A stretch of 12,579 nucleotides of DNA from Pseudorhodobacter sp. (GTDB taxonomy: Bacteria > Pseudomonadota > Alphaproteobacteria > Rhodobacterales > Rhodobacteraceae), in NCBI GenBank assembly GCA_014378345.1, contig JACMNW010000394.1:1-12579 (forward strand). The letters are read 5' to 3'. The notes under the pieces are model-generated. The model saw only the letters and a list, made by a program, of their open reading frames with translations. It was not told the origin of the DNA and searched no databases. Of the stretch, positions 1 to 6,615 are shown piece by piece. The position numbers and the translations under genes were made by a program. Positions within the stretch are counted from its first letter, which is position 1. Each line of letters opens with the position of its first letter.

Positions 1-86
1 TCGGGCAACAGCAGCGGCACCCGCCACGGCCAGAACGGACAGCGCGCCAAGTGAATATCTGCAAGAGGTTTGTTGGATGGTGTCAT
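1..86 (-). CDS. Possible 5' end of an unidentified gene, cut by the window edge
   Basis: An ATG on the minus strand (86-84) overlaps the TGA of the BON gene in an ATGA arrangement, which is typical of translational coupling. The frame stays open to the window edge and begins MTPSNKPLADI, but then reads a Trp/Pro-rich stretch that does not look like a protein. The adjacent frame over about 1-50 reads SLGALSVLAVAGAAAVAR, a convincing membrane or signal helix, yet it has no start codon of its own. One extra base near 50-55 would join the two into a plausible membrane-protein N-terminus. This may be a sequencing error, a real frameshift, or chance. No function can be assigned. Confidence 0.25.
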   Translation of the reverse strand, partial: MTPSNKPLADIHLARCPFWPWRVPLLLP

Positions 87-508
87 GGCGACACCCTGTC
101 TTTGTTCAATCCTTCGTCGATCACCAGACGGTTCACCACCTTCACCTCGCCTGTGACTTTTTGCACAGCCCGTGCAATCAGTTGTTTTTCCATTGCAGAA
201 ACTGTGATCCCGTTGATCACGATAACGCCTTTTTCCAAGGCGACCTGTATTCGGGATGTGTCCAATCCGGCGGTGGATCCCAGGGCTGCGTCAATGCGCT
301 TCACAATTTCGCCTTCATCAATATCGAGTCCATTAGTTTCAGGCGGGGCGACATAAAATTTCGGCCCAAGCTCGTCGTGAATCCAGTAACCGTTCGACGC
401 CGCATTGCTGGATCCAGGATTATCAGATGTCAGATCATGGCGATCTTGCGGTGGTTCAGTCGACGTCGCGTGCGATTTGCTGATCCTGACGGGGGGGTTA
501 TCGGGCAT
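83..508 (-). CDS. BON-domain protein
   Basis: The 141-residue product has no signal peptide. Residues 1-45 are polar and look disordered. Residues about 66-133 form a BON domain (bacterial OsmY and nodulation), with an acidic helix (DIDEGEIVKRIDAAL), the strand-turn VALEKGVIVINGITVS and the closing VTGEVKVVNRLVI. BON domains are thought to bind phospholipid or other envelope components and are common in osmotic-stress proteins; the family usually has one to three copies and this has one. The ATG at 508-506 is preceded by GAAAGA at a suitable distance. The stop overlaps a possible downstream ATG (86-84), so the gene may lead an operon leaving the window. Lack of a signal peptide suggests it acts in the cytoplasm or at the inner face of the membrane. 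The family is clear; the specific role is not known. Confidence 0.82.
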   Translation of the reverse strand: MPDNPPVRISKSHATSTEPPQDRHDLTSDNPGSSNAASNGYWIHDELGPKFYVAPPETNGLDIDEGEIVKRIDAALGSTAGLDTSRIQVALEKGVIVINGITVSAMEKQLIARAVQKVTGEVKVVNRLVIDEGLNKDRVSP

Positions 509-610
509 GATAAATCTTTCTTCGTGTCAAACGAGCTGTCCTTTGCGCAGCGGTGCAACGTGCCGTTTATTGGAATAAAAACAGATTTCCTTTTTGCACC
601 GCAGGCCAGC

Positions 611-635
611 AACTTGCGGCTCCGGCAAATGTTCC
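611..635 (-). promoter_or_regulatory. EcfG-like promoter candidate for the BON gene (one mismatch)
   Basis: Read on the minus strand this is GGAAC-N16-AGTT. The alphaproteobacterial EcfG consensus is GGAAC-N16/17-CGTT, so only the first base of the -10 element differs. It points at the BON start about 100 nt downstream. One match of this quality can occur by chance; the support comes from exact sites elsewhere in the window. Confidence 0.3.
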
Positions 636-867
636 ATGATTTCCAACTGCAATGTTTAAGGAATAGGTCCAAATCTTGCAGCGAAAGCCGGCGTTCCGCG
701 GTGCCGGGCGATTGGATTTTCGGGTGAACAGCATGGAGTTGACGGGGTAGGGGCTGGAACCATGTCCTAGGCCAAAACGGGAAACCGGAAAAACCGCATC
801 TGCGCCACCTGCCGCCCTGTCCGGTTGACAAACACCACGCTGTTCAAAGTGTAAACCCGACCAAAGA

Positions 868-884
868 TTGTTTGTTCCAAACAA
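868..884. repeat. Short perfect inverted repeat, 7 bp arms with a 3-nt spacer
   Basis: The sequence is TTGTTTG-TTC-CAAACAA. No T-run fits a terminator, so it could be an operator for a dimeric regulator or chance. On the minus strand GGAAC lies inside it (878-874) with GGTT 16 nt further on (857-854), a weak EcfG-like match about 350 nt from the BON start. Confidence 0.3.
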
Positions 885-982
885 AAGGCAGAATACCGGA
901 AAGCATAGTTTTCTTACTTTCGATAACCTGGTCTTTGACCAATCTTCTTGCAAGCATCAACCAGAAACAATTGATCGACGTA

Positions 983-1540
983 CTAAAATTTCCGGCTTAA
1001 ATGGGCTGAGCTAAACAATCCAAATCGCCAGTTTAGTTCGGTCGCCCGCGAAATGCCGACGCGTGGCCCGCTTTGGATTTCGTTTGCAGCGATGTTTTGG
1101 CCTTGGAGAATGCAATAGTCATTGTCTTGAAACGGTCTGCCATTATCTTGCAGCCCAACATCCAGCGCCTGTCCGATTTTGCCCGGACCAGAACACAGGG
1201 CTGTTAGATGCTGGGTTCCCCGTCGCAGCGCCATCACGTCTTGGCCGTGGGTCGGTTCCAGCGCCCGCAACAAAACAGCGTCGCCCGCAACACAGACGAC
1301 ATTCAGGCATAAGTGGATACCATACGATCGGTAAACGTAGGCGCTGCCCGCCAAGCCAAACATCGCGGCATTTCGACGGGTCAGGCCGCCAAAGCTATGC
1401 GACGCAGGGTCGTCGCGGCAATAAGCCTCTGTCTCTACAATTTTGCCGCTGATCCCCCTGACAGTTAGAGTTTTGCCCAGCAGATCTTTTGCCACTGTCA
1501 CCGCGTCGCGCACGAAAAACGATTGGCTTAAGCAGTCCAT
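983..1540 (-). CDS. 3-methyladenine DNA glycosylase (AAG/MPG family)
   Basis: Base-excision repair enzyme that removes 3-methyladenine and other alkylated purines, leaving an abasic site. The 185-residue product carries the family hallmarks in order: IVETEAY (34-40) with the presumed catalytic Glu38 and Tyr40, ASH (46-48) with the His that binds the flipped base, YVYRSYGIHLCLN (68-80) with the aromatic pair Tyr70 and Tyr73 and Asn80, LLRALEP (90-96), CSGPGKIGQALDV (116-128) and GPRVGISRATELNWRF near the end. Residue equivalences come from the human enzyme. The frame extends 45 codons upstream to an ATG at 1675, but that part has no family similarity. The ATG at 1540-1538, with GAGG about 12 nt upstream, gives the usual length. 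The gene stands alone, diverging from the operon at 1743. Confidence 0.93.
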   Translation of the reverse strand: MDCLSQSFFVRDAVTVAKDLLGKTLTVRGISGKIVETEAYCRDDPASHSFGGLTRRNAAMFGLAGSAYVYRSYGIHLCLNVVCVAGDAVLLRALEPTHGQDVMALRRGTQHLTALCSGPGKIGQALDVGLQDNGRPFQDNDYCILQGQNIAANEIQSGPRVGISRATELNWRFGLFSSAHLSRKF

Positions 1541-1742
1541 TCCAGAGGCCTCGCTCACATCACACCTGCAAGAAACCAATTCAAAACGATAGTTTTTGCT
1601 GCCCATAAATCGCGAAAAGGTAACTTTGCCAGTTGATAGATAGCAGCGTGAAAAAATTTGGAAACCTGCGAACAAACAACGCTTTCGGGTGTTTTACCAT
1701 CATCTCACCGAACGGCAAGTTCACATCCCGAAAGGAAAAGAC

Positions 1743-2357
1743 ATGGAAAATCGCCGGCAAGCCACTGAAGCAGGCAGCCCTGATGCTATGCTGGATAGTC
1801 AGGGCTTTCACACGGGCATCGCCGATGCAGCCCAACGTGAAATCACTGATCTGCGTGATCGGACGGCAGGAATGGCTCAGTCCATACGCGACGAAGGCAA
1901 AAAGGCAAAAACGACTGCACTGCGTCTGATGGTTGACGAAGTCGATGGGCGTAAAGCGCAGCTTGTTGACGGCCTGACGGCGCTGACAGATGCCGTGCGT
2001 GAGGCATCCGAAAAGCAAGATGCCCCGACTGCAATCATGTCACAGGCCGTGCGGATGCTCGAACACGCAACGGAAACGCTGGATGGGCATTCGATGCAAG
2101 ATTTTGGCACGATGCTGACGACCTACAGTCGCCGCAACCCTGCTATGTTTGTTGCAGGGTGCCTGCTGGCGGGCCTAGCTTTGGGTCGTTTTGTAAACGC
2201 AACGGGCGCGGGATCATCGAGCGGGGCATCAGGCGCGGAACGCCCCACCGACGCAGGATCTCAATTTGCAAAGTCGCCGTTTGAAAGCCCGCAGTTTGAT
2301 GATCCCGGCTACCCGGCTGCGACTGCATACCAAGGAGGCAGCGATGGATCCGCGTGA
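1743..2357 (+). CDS. Membrane-anchored coiled-coil protein, DUF883/YqjD-like
   Basis: First gene of a three-gene operon. The 204-residue product has a long helical region, probably coiled-coil (about 25-115, charged and alanine-rich), a single membrane helix (RRNPAMFVAGCLLAGLALGRFV, about 130-151, preceded by Arg-Arg) and a polar, Gly/Ser/Pro-rich tail of some 50 residues. This layout matches small proteins of the DUF883/YqjD kind, which in E. coli are inner-membrane, stress-induced and reported to bind ribosomes, but the sequence match is loose. The frame is open from 1689; I chose ATG 1743 because AAAGGAAAAG sits directly before it. The end overlaps the next start by 14 nt, implying coupled translation. 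A role in envelope or stationary-phase stress is inferred from neighbours. Confidence 0.75.
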   Translation: MENRRQATEAGSPDAMLDSQGFHTGIADAAQREITDLRDRTAGMAQSIRDEGKKAKTTALRLMVDEVDGRKAQLVDGLTALTDAVREASEKQDAPTAIMSQAVRMLEHATETLDGHSMQDFGTMLTTYSRRNPAMFVAGCLLAGLALGRFVNATGAGSSSGASGAERPTDAGSQFAKSPFESPQFDDPGYPAATAYQGGSDGSA

Positions 2358-2745
2358 TGGGCCTGTGCCCGAAACACGCAGCATCCCAGAACTTCTTGGC
2401 GATCTGATCCGCGACATGAACGGTCTTGTTGTGACCGAAGGTCGGCTGTTGCGAACCGAACTGGCCGAAGCAGGGGGGAAGGTCGCCGCCGGGGCCGAGA
2501 TGATGGTGAGCGGGGCGGTTTTAATAATGGTGGGTTTGCTTGTGCTGGTACAGGCGCTTGTCATTGCCTTGGCAGATTGGCTTGGGCCCGGACTTGCCTC
2601 CCTTGTTGTGGGCGGTGTGATGTTGGTGCTGGGACTGCTGGTCGCTGTGCGTGGTCGGGGCGCATTCAAGGCCGCAAGGCTGACCCCCGACCGGACTGTA
2701 GAACAAACGCGCCGCGACGTGCGGCTGATTAAGGAGCAACTATGA
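2344..2745 (+). CDS. Phage-holin-III-like membrane protein (DUF1469/YqjE family)
   Basis: The 133-residue product has an amphipathic N-terminal helix (about 13-45, including LLGDLIRDMNGLVVTEGRLL), two closely spaced membrane helices (about 52-76 and 82-103) and a basic cytoplasmic tail ending VRLIKEQL. This is the layout of the DUF1469/YqjE family. The holin name comes from a shared fold and not from a lytic role: no endolysin or phage gene is near. ATG 2344 is preceded by AAGGAGG, which lies within the 3' end of the upstream gene; an in-frame ATG further up (2266) lacks such a site. The stop overlaps the next start (ATGA at 2742-2745). Pairing with a DUF883-like gene mirrors yqjD-yqjE of E. 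coli. Confidence 0.82.
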   Translation: MDPRDGPVPETRSIPELLGDLIRDMNGLVVTEGRLLRTELAEAGGKVAAGAEMMVSGAVLIMVGLLVLVQALVIALADWLGPGLASLVVGGVMLVLGLLVAVRGRGAFKAARLTPDRTVEQTRRDVRLIKEQL

Positions 2746-3581
2746 TGGACACCACGGAAAAGCTAGAACGAGACGCCGAAAGCCACCGCGCCAATGTTGA
2801 ATCTACGTTGGATCGCCTGAAAGACCGCATGTCAGTAGACCAGATGGTTGGCGGCGTAGGCCGCTTTCTGGGTCTGTCTGACCCAGCTGAAACCTTGCGC
2901 AACGTATCCAGACAGGTAAAAGCAAACCCGGTAGCCCTGGGCCTGGTAGGAATGGGCCTTGCCTGGTTTGCAATCGGCGGTCGCCGCGAAGGCAAACCTC
3001 CGACGCAGTGGAGCAAGCAAAGATGGCAGGGTCAAAAAAACGAAACAGATTGGGATGCCCGCGTGGCTGAACTTACCGGGGATGCGGGCGCGAAAATCAG
3101 TAGTGCCGCCAGTGAGGTTACAGATCAGGCTTCTGAGTTGGTACATTCTGCGCGAACAAAAGTGCAAGACGGCCTGAGCGCCGTTTCGGACAGGGCCAAT
3201 GATCTGCGTCATGGCTTTACCGCCCGTCTGGAGGATCAACCGTTGCTGGTGGGCGGTTTGGCTGTCGTGCTTGGCACGATTGTTGGTGCCGTTCTTCCGC
3301 GCACTGAAACCGAAGATGCTTTGATGGGGGATCAGCGCGATCAGCTGCTCGCAGATGCCAAGCAAGCATCAAGTTCATTGCGCGACCGCGCAGTTGGTGC
3401 CGCACAACACACGTTCGACGCGGCAGTAGGCTCCGCCCGCGACGAAGGGCTTCTGCCGGATGGCGATGAAACCGTGGTCTCGCGCCTAAGCGCTGTGGCC
3501 AATGCAACGATCGACGAGGCGAAACGCCAGGTAGAGCCGGTTTTGCATGGCGACACCGCAGAAGACACCAGAACGCCCTGA
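2742..3581 (+). CDS. DUF3618-domain envelope protein with two membrane helices
   Basis: The N-terminus matches DUF3618: a charged helix (about 5-35, KLERDAESHRANVESTLDRL) followed by a conserved segment ending before the first membrane helix (about 62-80). Next come a long helical stretch rich in Ala, Ser, Asp and Gln (about 105-160), a second membrane helix (about 166-185, LLVGGLAVVLGTIVGAVLP) and a helical C-terminal domain (195-279). DUF3618 has no known biochemical function. It is common in alphaproteobacteria next to holin-like YqjE genes, as here. The start lies in an ATGA overlap with the upstream stop and follows GGAGC; the second Met (2745) is an equally possible start. A strong terminator follows at 3608. 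With its two neighbours it may form a membrane assembly, which is inferred. Confidence 0.82.
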   Translation: MMDTTEKLERDAESHRANVESTLDRLKDRMSVDQMVGGVGRFLGLSDPAETLRNVSRQVKANPVALGLVGMGLAWFAIGGRREGKPPTQWSKQRWQGQKNETDWDARVAELTGDAGAKISSAASEVTDQASELVHSARTKVQDGLSAVSDRANDLRHGFTARLEDQPLLVGGLAVVLGTIVGAVLPRTETEDALMGDQRDQLLADAKQASSSLRDRAVGAAQHTFDAAVGSARDEGLLPDGDETVVSRLSAVANATIDEAKRQVEPVLHGDTAEDTRTP

Positions 3582-3607
3582 GCTTTGTTGCGGTGCAAAA
3601 GCAACAA

Positions 3608-3644
3608 TAAAACCCGGCAGCGTCATCCACGCTGCCGGGTTTTA
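3608..3644. terminator. Bidirectional intrinsic terminator between convergent operons
   Basis: Perfect 15-bp stem (3608-3622 with 3630-3644) around a 7-nt loop. The GC core is CCCGGCAGCG; the outer AAAA/TTTT pairs provide a short T-run on either strand. It lies 26 nt after the DUF3618 stop and 22 nt after the galU stop, so it can end transcripts from both sides. Confidence 0.92.
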
Positions 3645-3666
3645 CATTTCAAACCGTCAAGGTCAG

Positions 3667-4512
3667 CTAAGCCACCACTTGCCGAGCGGTCTTCACCATG
3701 CTTTGCCGCGCAAAGGCGGCCTCAAGAAGCCCATCGTGGGTGCCGCAGTCATACCGCGTTCCGGTAAACCTAAATGCACTTAGGGCCACGGTGTCTGCAT
3801 CATATGCGATGGCATCGGTCAGCTGAATTTCGCCACCCGCACCCCGCTTGGTCGATTTCAAAGACGATAAAACGACAGGGTCAAGAATATAGCGTCCAAC
3901 TGCTGCAAGGCGGGATGGTGCCTGCCCCAAAGCGGGCTTTTCGACCATCCCTGAAACCGCGACGCATCGGCCGACCGACGGCCCGGCGAGTCGAAAAATG
4001 CCATAATTGCAAGTATCTTCTGGCGCTACTTCCATCGCAGCAACCATATGGCCGCCGGTATAGTTGCGCGCCATCTCACCCATGCAAAACGCGTCAAAGA
4101 TCACGTCATCGGGCAAGATTATTCCTATCGGGCCGGGCAACACAAAATCCGCCGCGCAGGAAATGGCATGACCCAAGCCCAGCGGTTCATGCTGATAAGC
4201 AAAGACAATTTCCATTTGTTTGGGGGGTGTCAGCTGCGCAAGGGTGCGGCCAAGCTCATGCTTGCCGCGCGCTTCAAGGTCACGAATGTATTTTTGGTCG
4301 TGCGTAAGATATTGCCGAATGGCCTCTTTCGATGGATGGATAATGATAACCACCCGCTCCGCGCCTGCATTGGCCGCCTCGTCGATCGCATACTGAAGGA
4401 CAGGGCGGTCGTAGACAGTCATCAATTCCTTGGGTGTCACCTTGGTGGCCGGAAGAAGCCGCGTTCCTTGCCCTGCGGCCGGGATGACAATGGTTCTAAT
4501 TTTCGATGCCAT
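3667..4512 (-). CDS. galU: UTP–glucose-1-phosphate uridylyltransferase
   Basis: Makes UDP-glucose from UTP and glucose-1-phosphate in the cytoplasm, feeding exopolysaccharide, lipopolysaccharide and glycolipid synthesis. The 281-residue product has the nucleotidyltransferase signature AAGQGTRLLPATKVTPKEL (12-30), EPLGLGHAI (109-117), the metal-binding LPDD (133-136), the VEKP active-site lysine (190-193), GRYIL (206-210), GGEIQLTDAI (226-235) and RYDCGTHDG near the end, where E. coli has RFDCGSKLG. It is about 20 residues shorter than E. coli GalU, mainly at the C-terminus. ATG 4512-4510 has AGGAA about 10 nt upstream. It is monocistronic and convergent with the DUF3618 operon, sharing its terminator. 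A close relative such as a dTDP-glucose pyrophosphorylase is unlikely given the GalU-type motifs. Confidence 0.93.
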   Translation of the reverse strand: MASKIRTIVIPAAGQGTRLLPATKVTPKELMTVYDRPVLQYAIDEAANAGAERVVIIIHPSKEAIRQYLTHDQKYIRDLEARGKHELGRTLAQLTPPKQMEIVFAYQHEPLGLGHAISCAADFVLPGPIGIILPDDVIFDAFCMGEMARNYTGGHMVAAMEVAPEDTCNYGIFRLAGPSVGRCVAVSGMVEKPALGQAPSRLAAVGRYILDPVVLSSLKSTKRGAGGEIQLTDAIAYDADTVALSAFRFTGTRYDCGTHDGLLEAAFARQSMVKTARQVVA

Positions 4513-4732
4513 GATGTGTGGTTCCTGTCGTTGGTGTCTCCCTTATGAAATGCTGATCAAAGCGCTTAAGTTCCCTTTTCTACATCAAAATTATGTATGG
4601 TTAATGTAGTGAAACCGATCAGTGGACGTTGGTCTTCGATAGTAGCATCGCCGGGCGATTTGCTCCGAAATTTGGAAACTGCGCCCGTTCAACTGGCGGC
4701 CGGAAAGGCTTTTAGATGGGGCCACTACCATG

Positions 4733-4759
4733 TAAAAGGGCCCGCACATGGCGGGCCCT
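4733..4759 (-). terminator. Intrinsic terminator of the PRC-barrel gene
   Basis: On the minus strand a 9-bp GC-rich stem (AGGGCCCGC with GCGGGCCCT, arms 4751-4759 and 4737-4745) with a 5-nt loop is followed by TTTT. It lies about 25 nt after the PRC-barrel stop. The rest of the 4513-4783 gap shows nothing else that I can support; it must hold the galU promoter. Confidence 0.85.
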
Positions 4760-4783
4760 ACCGGGAACAACTCAGAACATAAA

Positions 4784-5677
4784 TCAACCTTCGAAGGTTG
4801 GCATTGCTTCCAGATCGACTTTGGTTTTGGTCAGATACACCCGCACATCATCGCCTGCTTCGTTGCGCAGGATGTCAATATCGGCAAGTTTCAGGGCAAC
4901 CGGCTTTTCGCCCATTCCCAAGAAGCCGCCTACATCAATGATTGCATCAGTGATCTGCCCGCTATCCGACAGGATCAACTTTCCAACCTCTCCGATGACT
5001 TCGTCATTGGCATCATAGACTTTTGCGCCTGTCAGCTTTTCAGCGGTCAGATATTCGATTTCTGCCGCCATGTAGCCGTCGCGTGCAATTGGCTGGCGCA
5101 TCGTTCCATCCGCTGCTGCTGGATCAGTGGCTGCCATCGTTCCATCGGCTGCCGCAGGAGCAGTGGCCGTTCCATCTGCCGCCACAGTTCCGTCAGCTGC
5201 TACCGTTCCATCGGCTGCCGCATTATCGGTTGCCATTTTATTGTTGCCCATGGAATAATCCGGGGCAGCTTCAAGATCGGCGCGCGCCGCGTTCATCACC
5301 AAAAAGAAATCATCTGGCGCATCGCCCGTAGCGCTATCGCTGACGAACTTGATCGCGTTCATGCTGACAGCAACCTGACGTTCACCCATACCGAGAAAAC
5401 CACCGATATCGACAAGCACGGCATCAACTTTGCCGTCACGCGACATGATCACGTCGTTGATCTCGCCAATATCGTTCCAGCCATCCTGCATGCCGTTATA
5501 ATCGGTCGCATCCAGAGCTGTTTCCGTGGCGTAAACGCGCATACCAATAAACTTCGACGCGCGAAGCTCCATCGCATCTGCAGCTGTGCGGAACATACCC
5601 GGTGCTGCCGCGTCTTGCGCAAATGCAGCACCACTCAGCCCAGCAAGAATAGCTGTTGTAAGCATAAATTTTTTCAT
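4784..5677 (-). CDS. Secreted protein with two PRC-barrel domains
   Basis: Predicted exported protein. It starts with a clear signal peptide (KKFMLTTAILAGLSGAAFA, cut before QD). Two PRC-barrel domains follow (about 38-140 and 205-293), each with the shared core DA-x3-VD-x-GGFLGMGE (87-100 and 245-258, numbering from the upstream Met) and ending with a similar DLEAxP segment. Between them is an Ala/Asp/Gly/Thr linker with five AADGT copies (155-193). PRC-barrels are small beta-barrels seen in RNA-processing, photosynthetic-reaction-centre and envelope proteins; exported tandem forms are common in alphaproteobacteria but their ligand is unknown. Two ATGs are adjacent (5680 and 5677). AGGAG lies 3 nt from the first and 6 nt from the second, which favours 5677 (297 aa). 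An intrinsic terminator follows, so it is probably monocistronic. Confidence 0.87.
   Translation of the reverse strand: MKKFMLTTAILAGLSGAAFAQDAAAPGMFRTAADAMELRASKFIGMRVYATETALDATDYNGMQDGWNDIGEINDVIMSRDGKVDAVLVDIGGFLGMGERQVAVSMNAIKFVSDSATGDAPDDFFLVMNAARADLEAAPDYSMGNNKMATDNAAADGTVAADGTVAADGTATAPAAADGTMAATDPAAADGTMRQPIARDGYMAAEIEYLTAEKLTGAKVYDANDEVIGEVGKLILSDSGQITDAIIDVGGFLGMGEKPVALKLADIDILRNEAGDDVRVYLTKTKVDLEAMPTFEG
5100..5225 (-). repeat. Degenerate tandem repeat encoding the AADGT linker of the PRC-barrel protein
   Basis: Five copies of a unit close to GCNGCNGATGGAAC (minus strand) encode A-A-D-G-T. The copies are separated by 1 to 7 residues and vary at third codon positions. Three adjacent copies are spaced exactly 18 nt apart, consistent with growth by slippage or unequal recombination. 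The length may vary between strains. Confidence 0.7.
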
Positions 5678-5728
5678 CATCGTCTCCTGTTTATCAAACT
5701 TCTGGGTTTGACTTCCACATGAAGGTTC

Positions 5729-5753
5729 AACATTTGAATGGCATCAAGGTTCC
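5729..5753 (-). promoter_or_regulatory. EcfG-like promoter candidate for the PRC-barrel gene (one mismatch)
   Basis: On the minus strand GGAAC-N16-TGTT differs from the EcfG consensus only in the first base of the -10 element. It would start transcription about 45 nt before the PRC-barrel start codon, a natural leader length. Confidence 0.4.
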
Positions 5754-5805
5754 CAAAAAATGCCCCAAATTTCCGCTACGTCTTGCATGGTGTGACGCAA
5801 CTCCT

Positions 5806-6291
5806 TCAGGCCAGCGTTTGGGCCTGGGCCTCGGCGACTGTGGGGATGCGGCCATTGGGCGTCAATCGGTTCACCACATCGGGCAGTGCTGCGTTCAGCC
5901 GTAAAAGCAACTGCGCACGGGGCAATCCGGTCTTCTGGCTTAGATCATCCAAGGTTTCATCACCCAGCGTCCGCTCCAGATCGTCGACATCCATTGGCAT
6001 GTTTGGCCCGTCTGCGATCCAGCTTTCGGCATGAGCCGGTTGGCCCGCAGCCTTGAACCGATCCATCAGATCCCGCAGGCCTCCCGATAAGGTGCTTCCT
6101 CCCGTGGCCGACTGAAACATGTGGCCGATATTGGCCAAAAGGCCGCCACCCTCCGCCGCTTGTCCCTGCCCAGTATTGGGGATCTCATTGCGAGCGTCGG
6201 TAAGCATATCACTGATCTTGCTGCGGTTTTGATACCCGGCCACGGCCACCAGGCCAAGCAGCGCAAGTAAGGACGGTGTTGATTTCGACAT
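5806..6291 (-). CDS. YidB-family protein (DUF937)
   Basis: The 161-residue product has an N-terminal hydrophobic segment (about 7-20, LLALLGLVAVAGY) which could be an anchor or signal, a flexible Gly-rich middle (38-70) and the conserved YidB C-terminal half: WIADGPNMPMDVDDLERTLG (91-110), TLDDLSQKTGLPRAQLL (113-129) and LPDVVNRLTPNGRIPT (136-151). E. coli YidB is a small protein of unknown function; the domain is widespread. I start at ATG 6291-6289, with AGGAG 7 nt upstream; the frame runs 21 codons further up but into the glsB coding end with no better site. It lies 35 nt after the glsB stop in the same direction, so the two are probably co-transcribed from the control region near 6620. 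Confidence 0.85.
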   Translation of the reverse strand: MSKSTPSLLALLGLVAVAGYQNRSKISDMLTDARNEIPNTGQGQAAEGGGLLANIGHMFQSATGGSTLSGGLRDLMDRFKAAGQPAHAESWIADGPNMPMDVDDLERTLGDETLDDLSQKTGLPRAQLLLRLNAALPDVVNRLTPNGRIPTVAEAQAQTLA

Positions 6292-6326
6292 GATCTTTCT
6301 CCTGTAAGTATGCGTTTGTGGCTGGC

Positions 6327-6578
6327 TCAGGCACGCTTGCGCGCAAACCCCCATACCAGCAGCACGATGATGGCCCCAACTGCGGCCCCGAAGATCCCTG
6401 CACCTTCACCCGGCGCATACCAACCCAGGCTTTGGCCCAGATAAGACGCGACGATCGCCCCGAACACGCCAAGAATGGTGGTCAGAACAAACCCCGTCGG
6501 TTCGTTATCCCCCGGCGTTACGAACTTGGCGATGATGCCCGCGACGAAACCGATAACAATGGTCCAGACAATTCCCAT
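6327..6578 (-). CDS. GlsB/YeaQ/YmgE-family stress-response membrane protein
   Basis: The 83-residue, highly hydrophobic product has three membrane helices (about 3-20, 29-50, 60-80) and the family pattern: Gly-rich helices with a short polar turn (TPGDNEPTG, 21-29), ILGVFGAIVASYLG, a loop with WYAPGEGAG, and a final GAAVGAIIVLLVWG before a basic end (ARKRA). The family (transglycosylase-associated protein domain) is induced by acid, general or cell-wall stress in several bacteria; the molecular role is unknown. ATG 6578-6576 has AAGGAAGG 7 nt upstream. It is first in a two-gene unit with yidB. An exact minus-strand EcfG-type site (6642-6618) sits about 40 nt upstream, giving a leader of roughly 30 nt. 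Confidence 0.92.
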   Translation of the reverse strand: MGIVWTIVIGFVAGIIAKFVTPGDNEPTGFVLTTILGVFGAIVASYLGQSLGWYAPGEGAGIFGAAVGAIIVLLVWGFARKRA

Positions 6579-6615
6579 GGCGATGCCTTCCTTGCTGATT
6601 TAAAACATTGTGATC

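Larger units (their letters stand above)
509..982. other. Gene-free stretch of about 470 bp between the BON and glycosylase genes
   Basis: I see no credible gene here. The open frames on the minus strand (within 430-953) have no family resemblance and no convincing ribosome binding site. The stretch holds a degenerate EcfG-like site (611-635) facing the BON gene and a short perfect inverted repeat (868-884). No obvious intrinsic terminator follows the glycosylase stop at 983. The region probably serves as the BON promoter region and the 3' flank of the glycosylase gene. Confidence 0.5.

Noticed and set aside
77..727. 216-codon plus-strand frame across the BON gene
   Set aside because: It is the antisense of the clearly real BON gene, with Cys/His/Phe-rich shadow composition, and has no family similarity.
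825..853. TTGACA followed 17 nt later by AGTGTA, as a sigma-70 promoter
   Set aside because: The -10 is poor and no plus-strand gene follows for 890 nt.
430..953. Minus-strand open frames (430-831, 567-953) in the gap after the glycosylase gene
   Set aside because: They overlap each other in different frames, lack ribosome binding sites and read as Cys/Arg/Pro-rich text typical of non-coding frames.
2344..2745. Prophage lysis gene, from the holin-like annotation
   Set aside because: The two-helix YqjE layout, the DUF3618 and DUF883-like neighbours and the absence of any endolysin or phage structural gene argue for a chromosomal envelope protein.
4597..4782. 61-codon plus-strand ORF in the galU–PRC-barrel gap
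   Set aside because: No ribosome binding site, no similarity, and it runs through the PRC-barrel terminator hairpin.
4748..5722. 324-codon plus-strand open frame
   Set aside because: It is the exact antisense of the PRC-barrel gene. The His/Cys/Ile repeats are the reverse reading of its AADGT linker, and there is no ribosome binding site.
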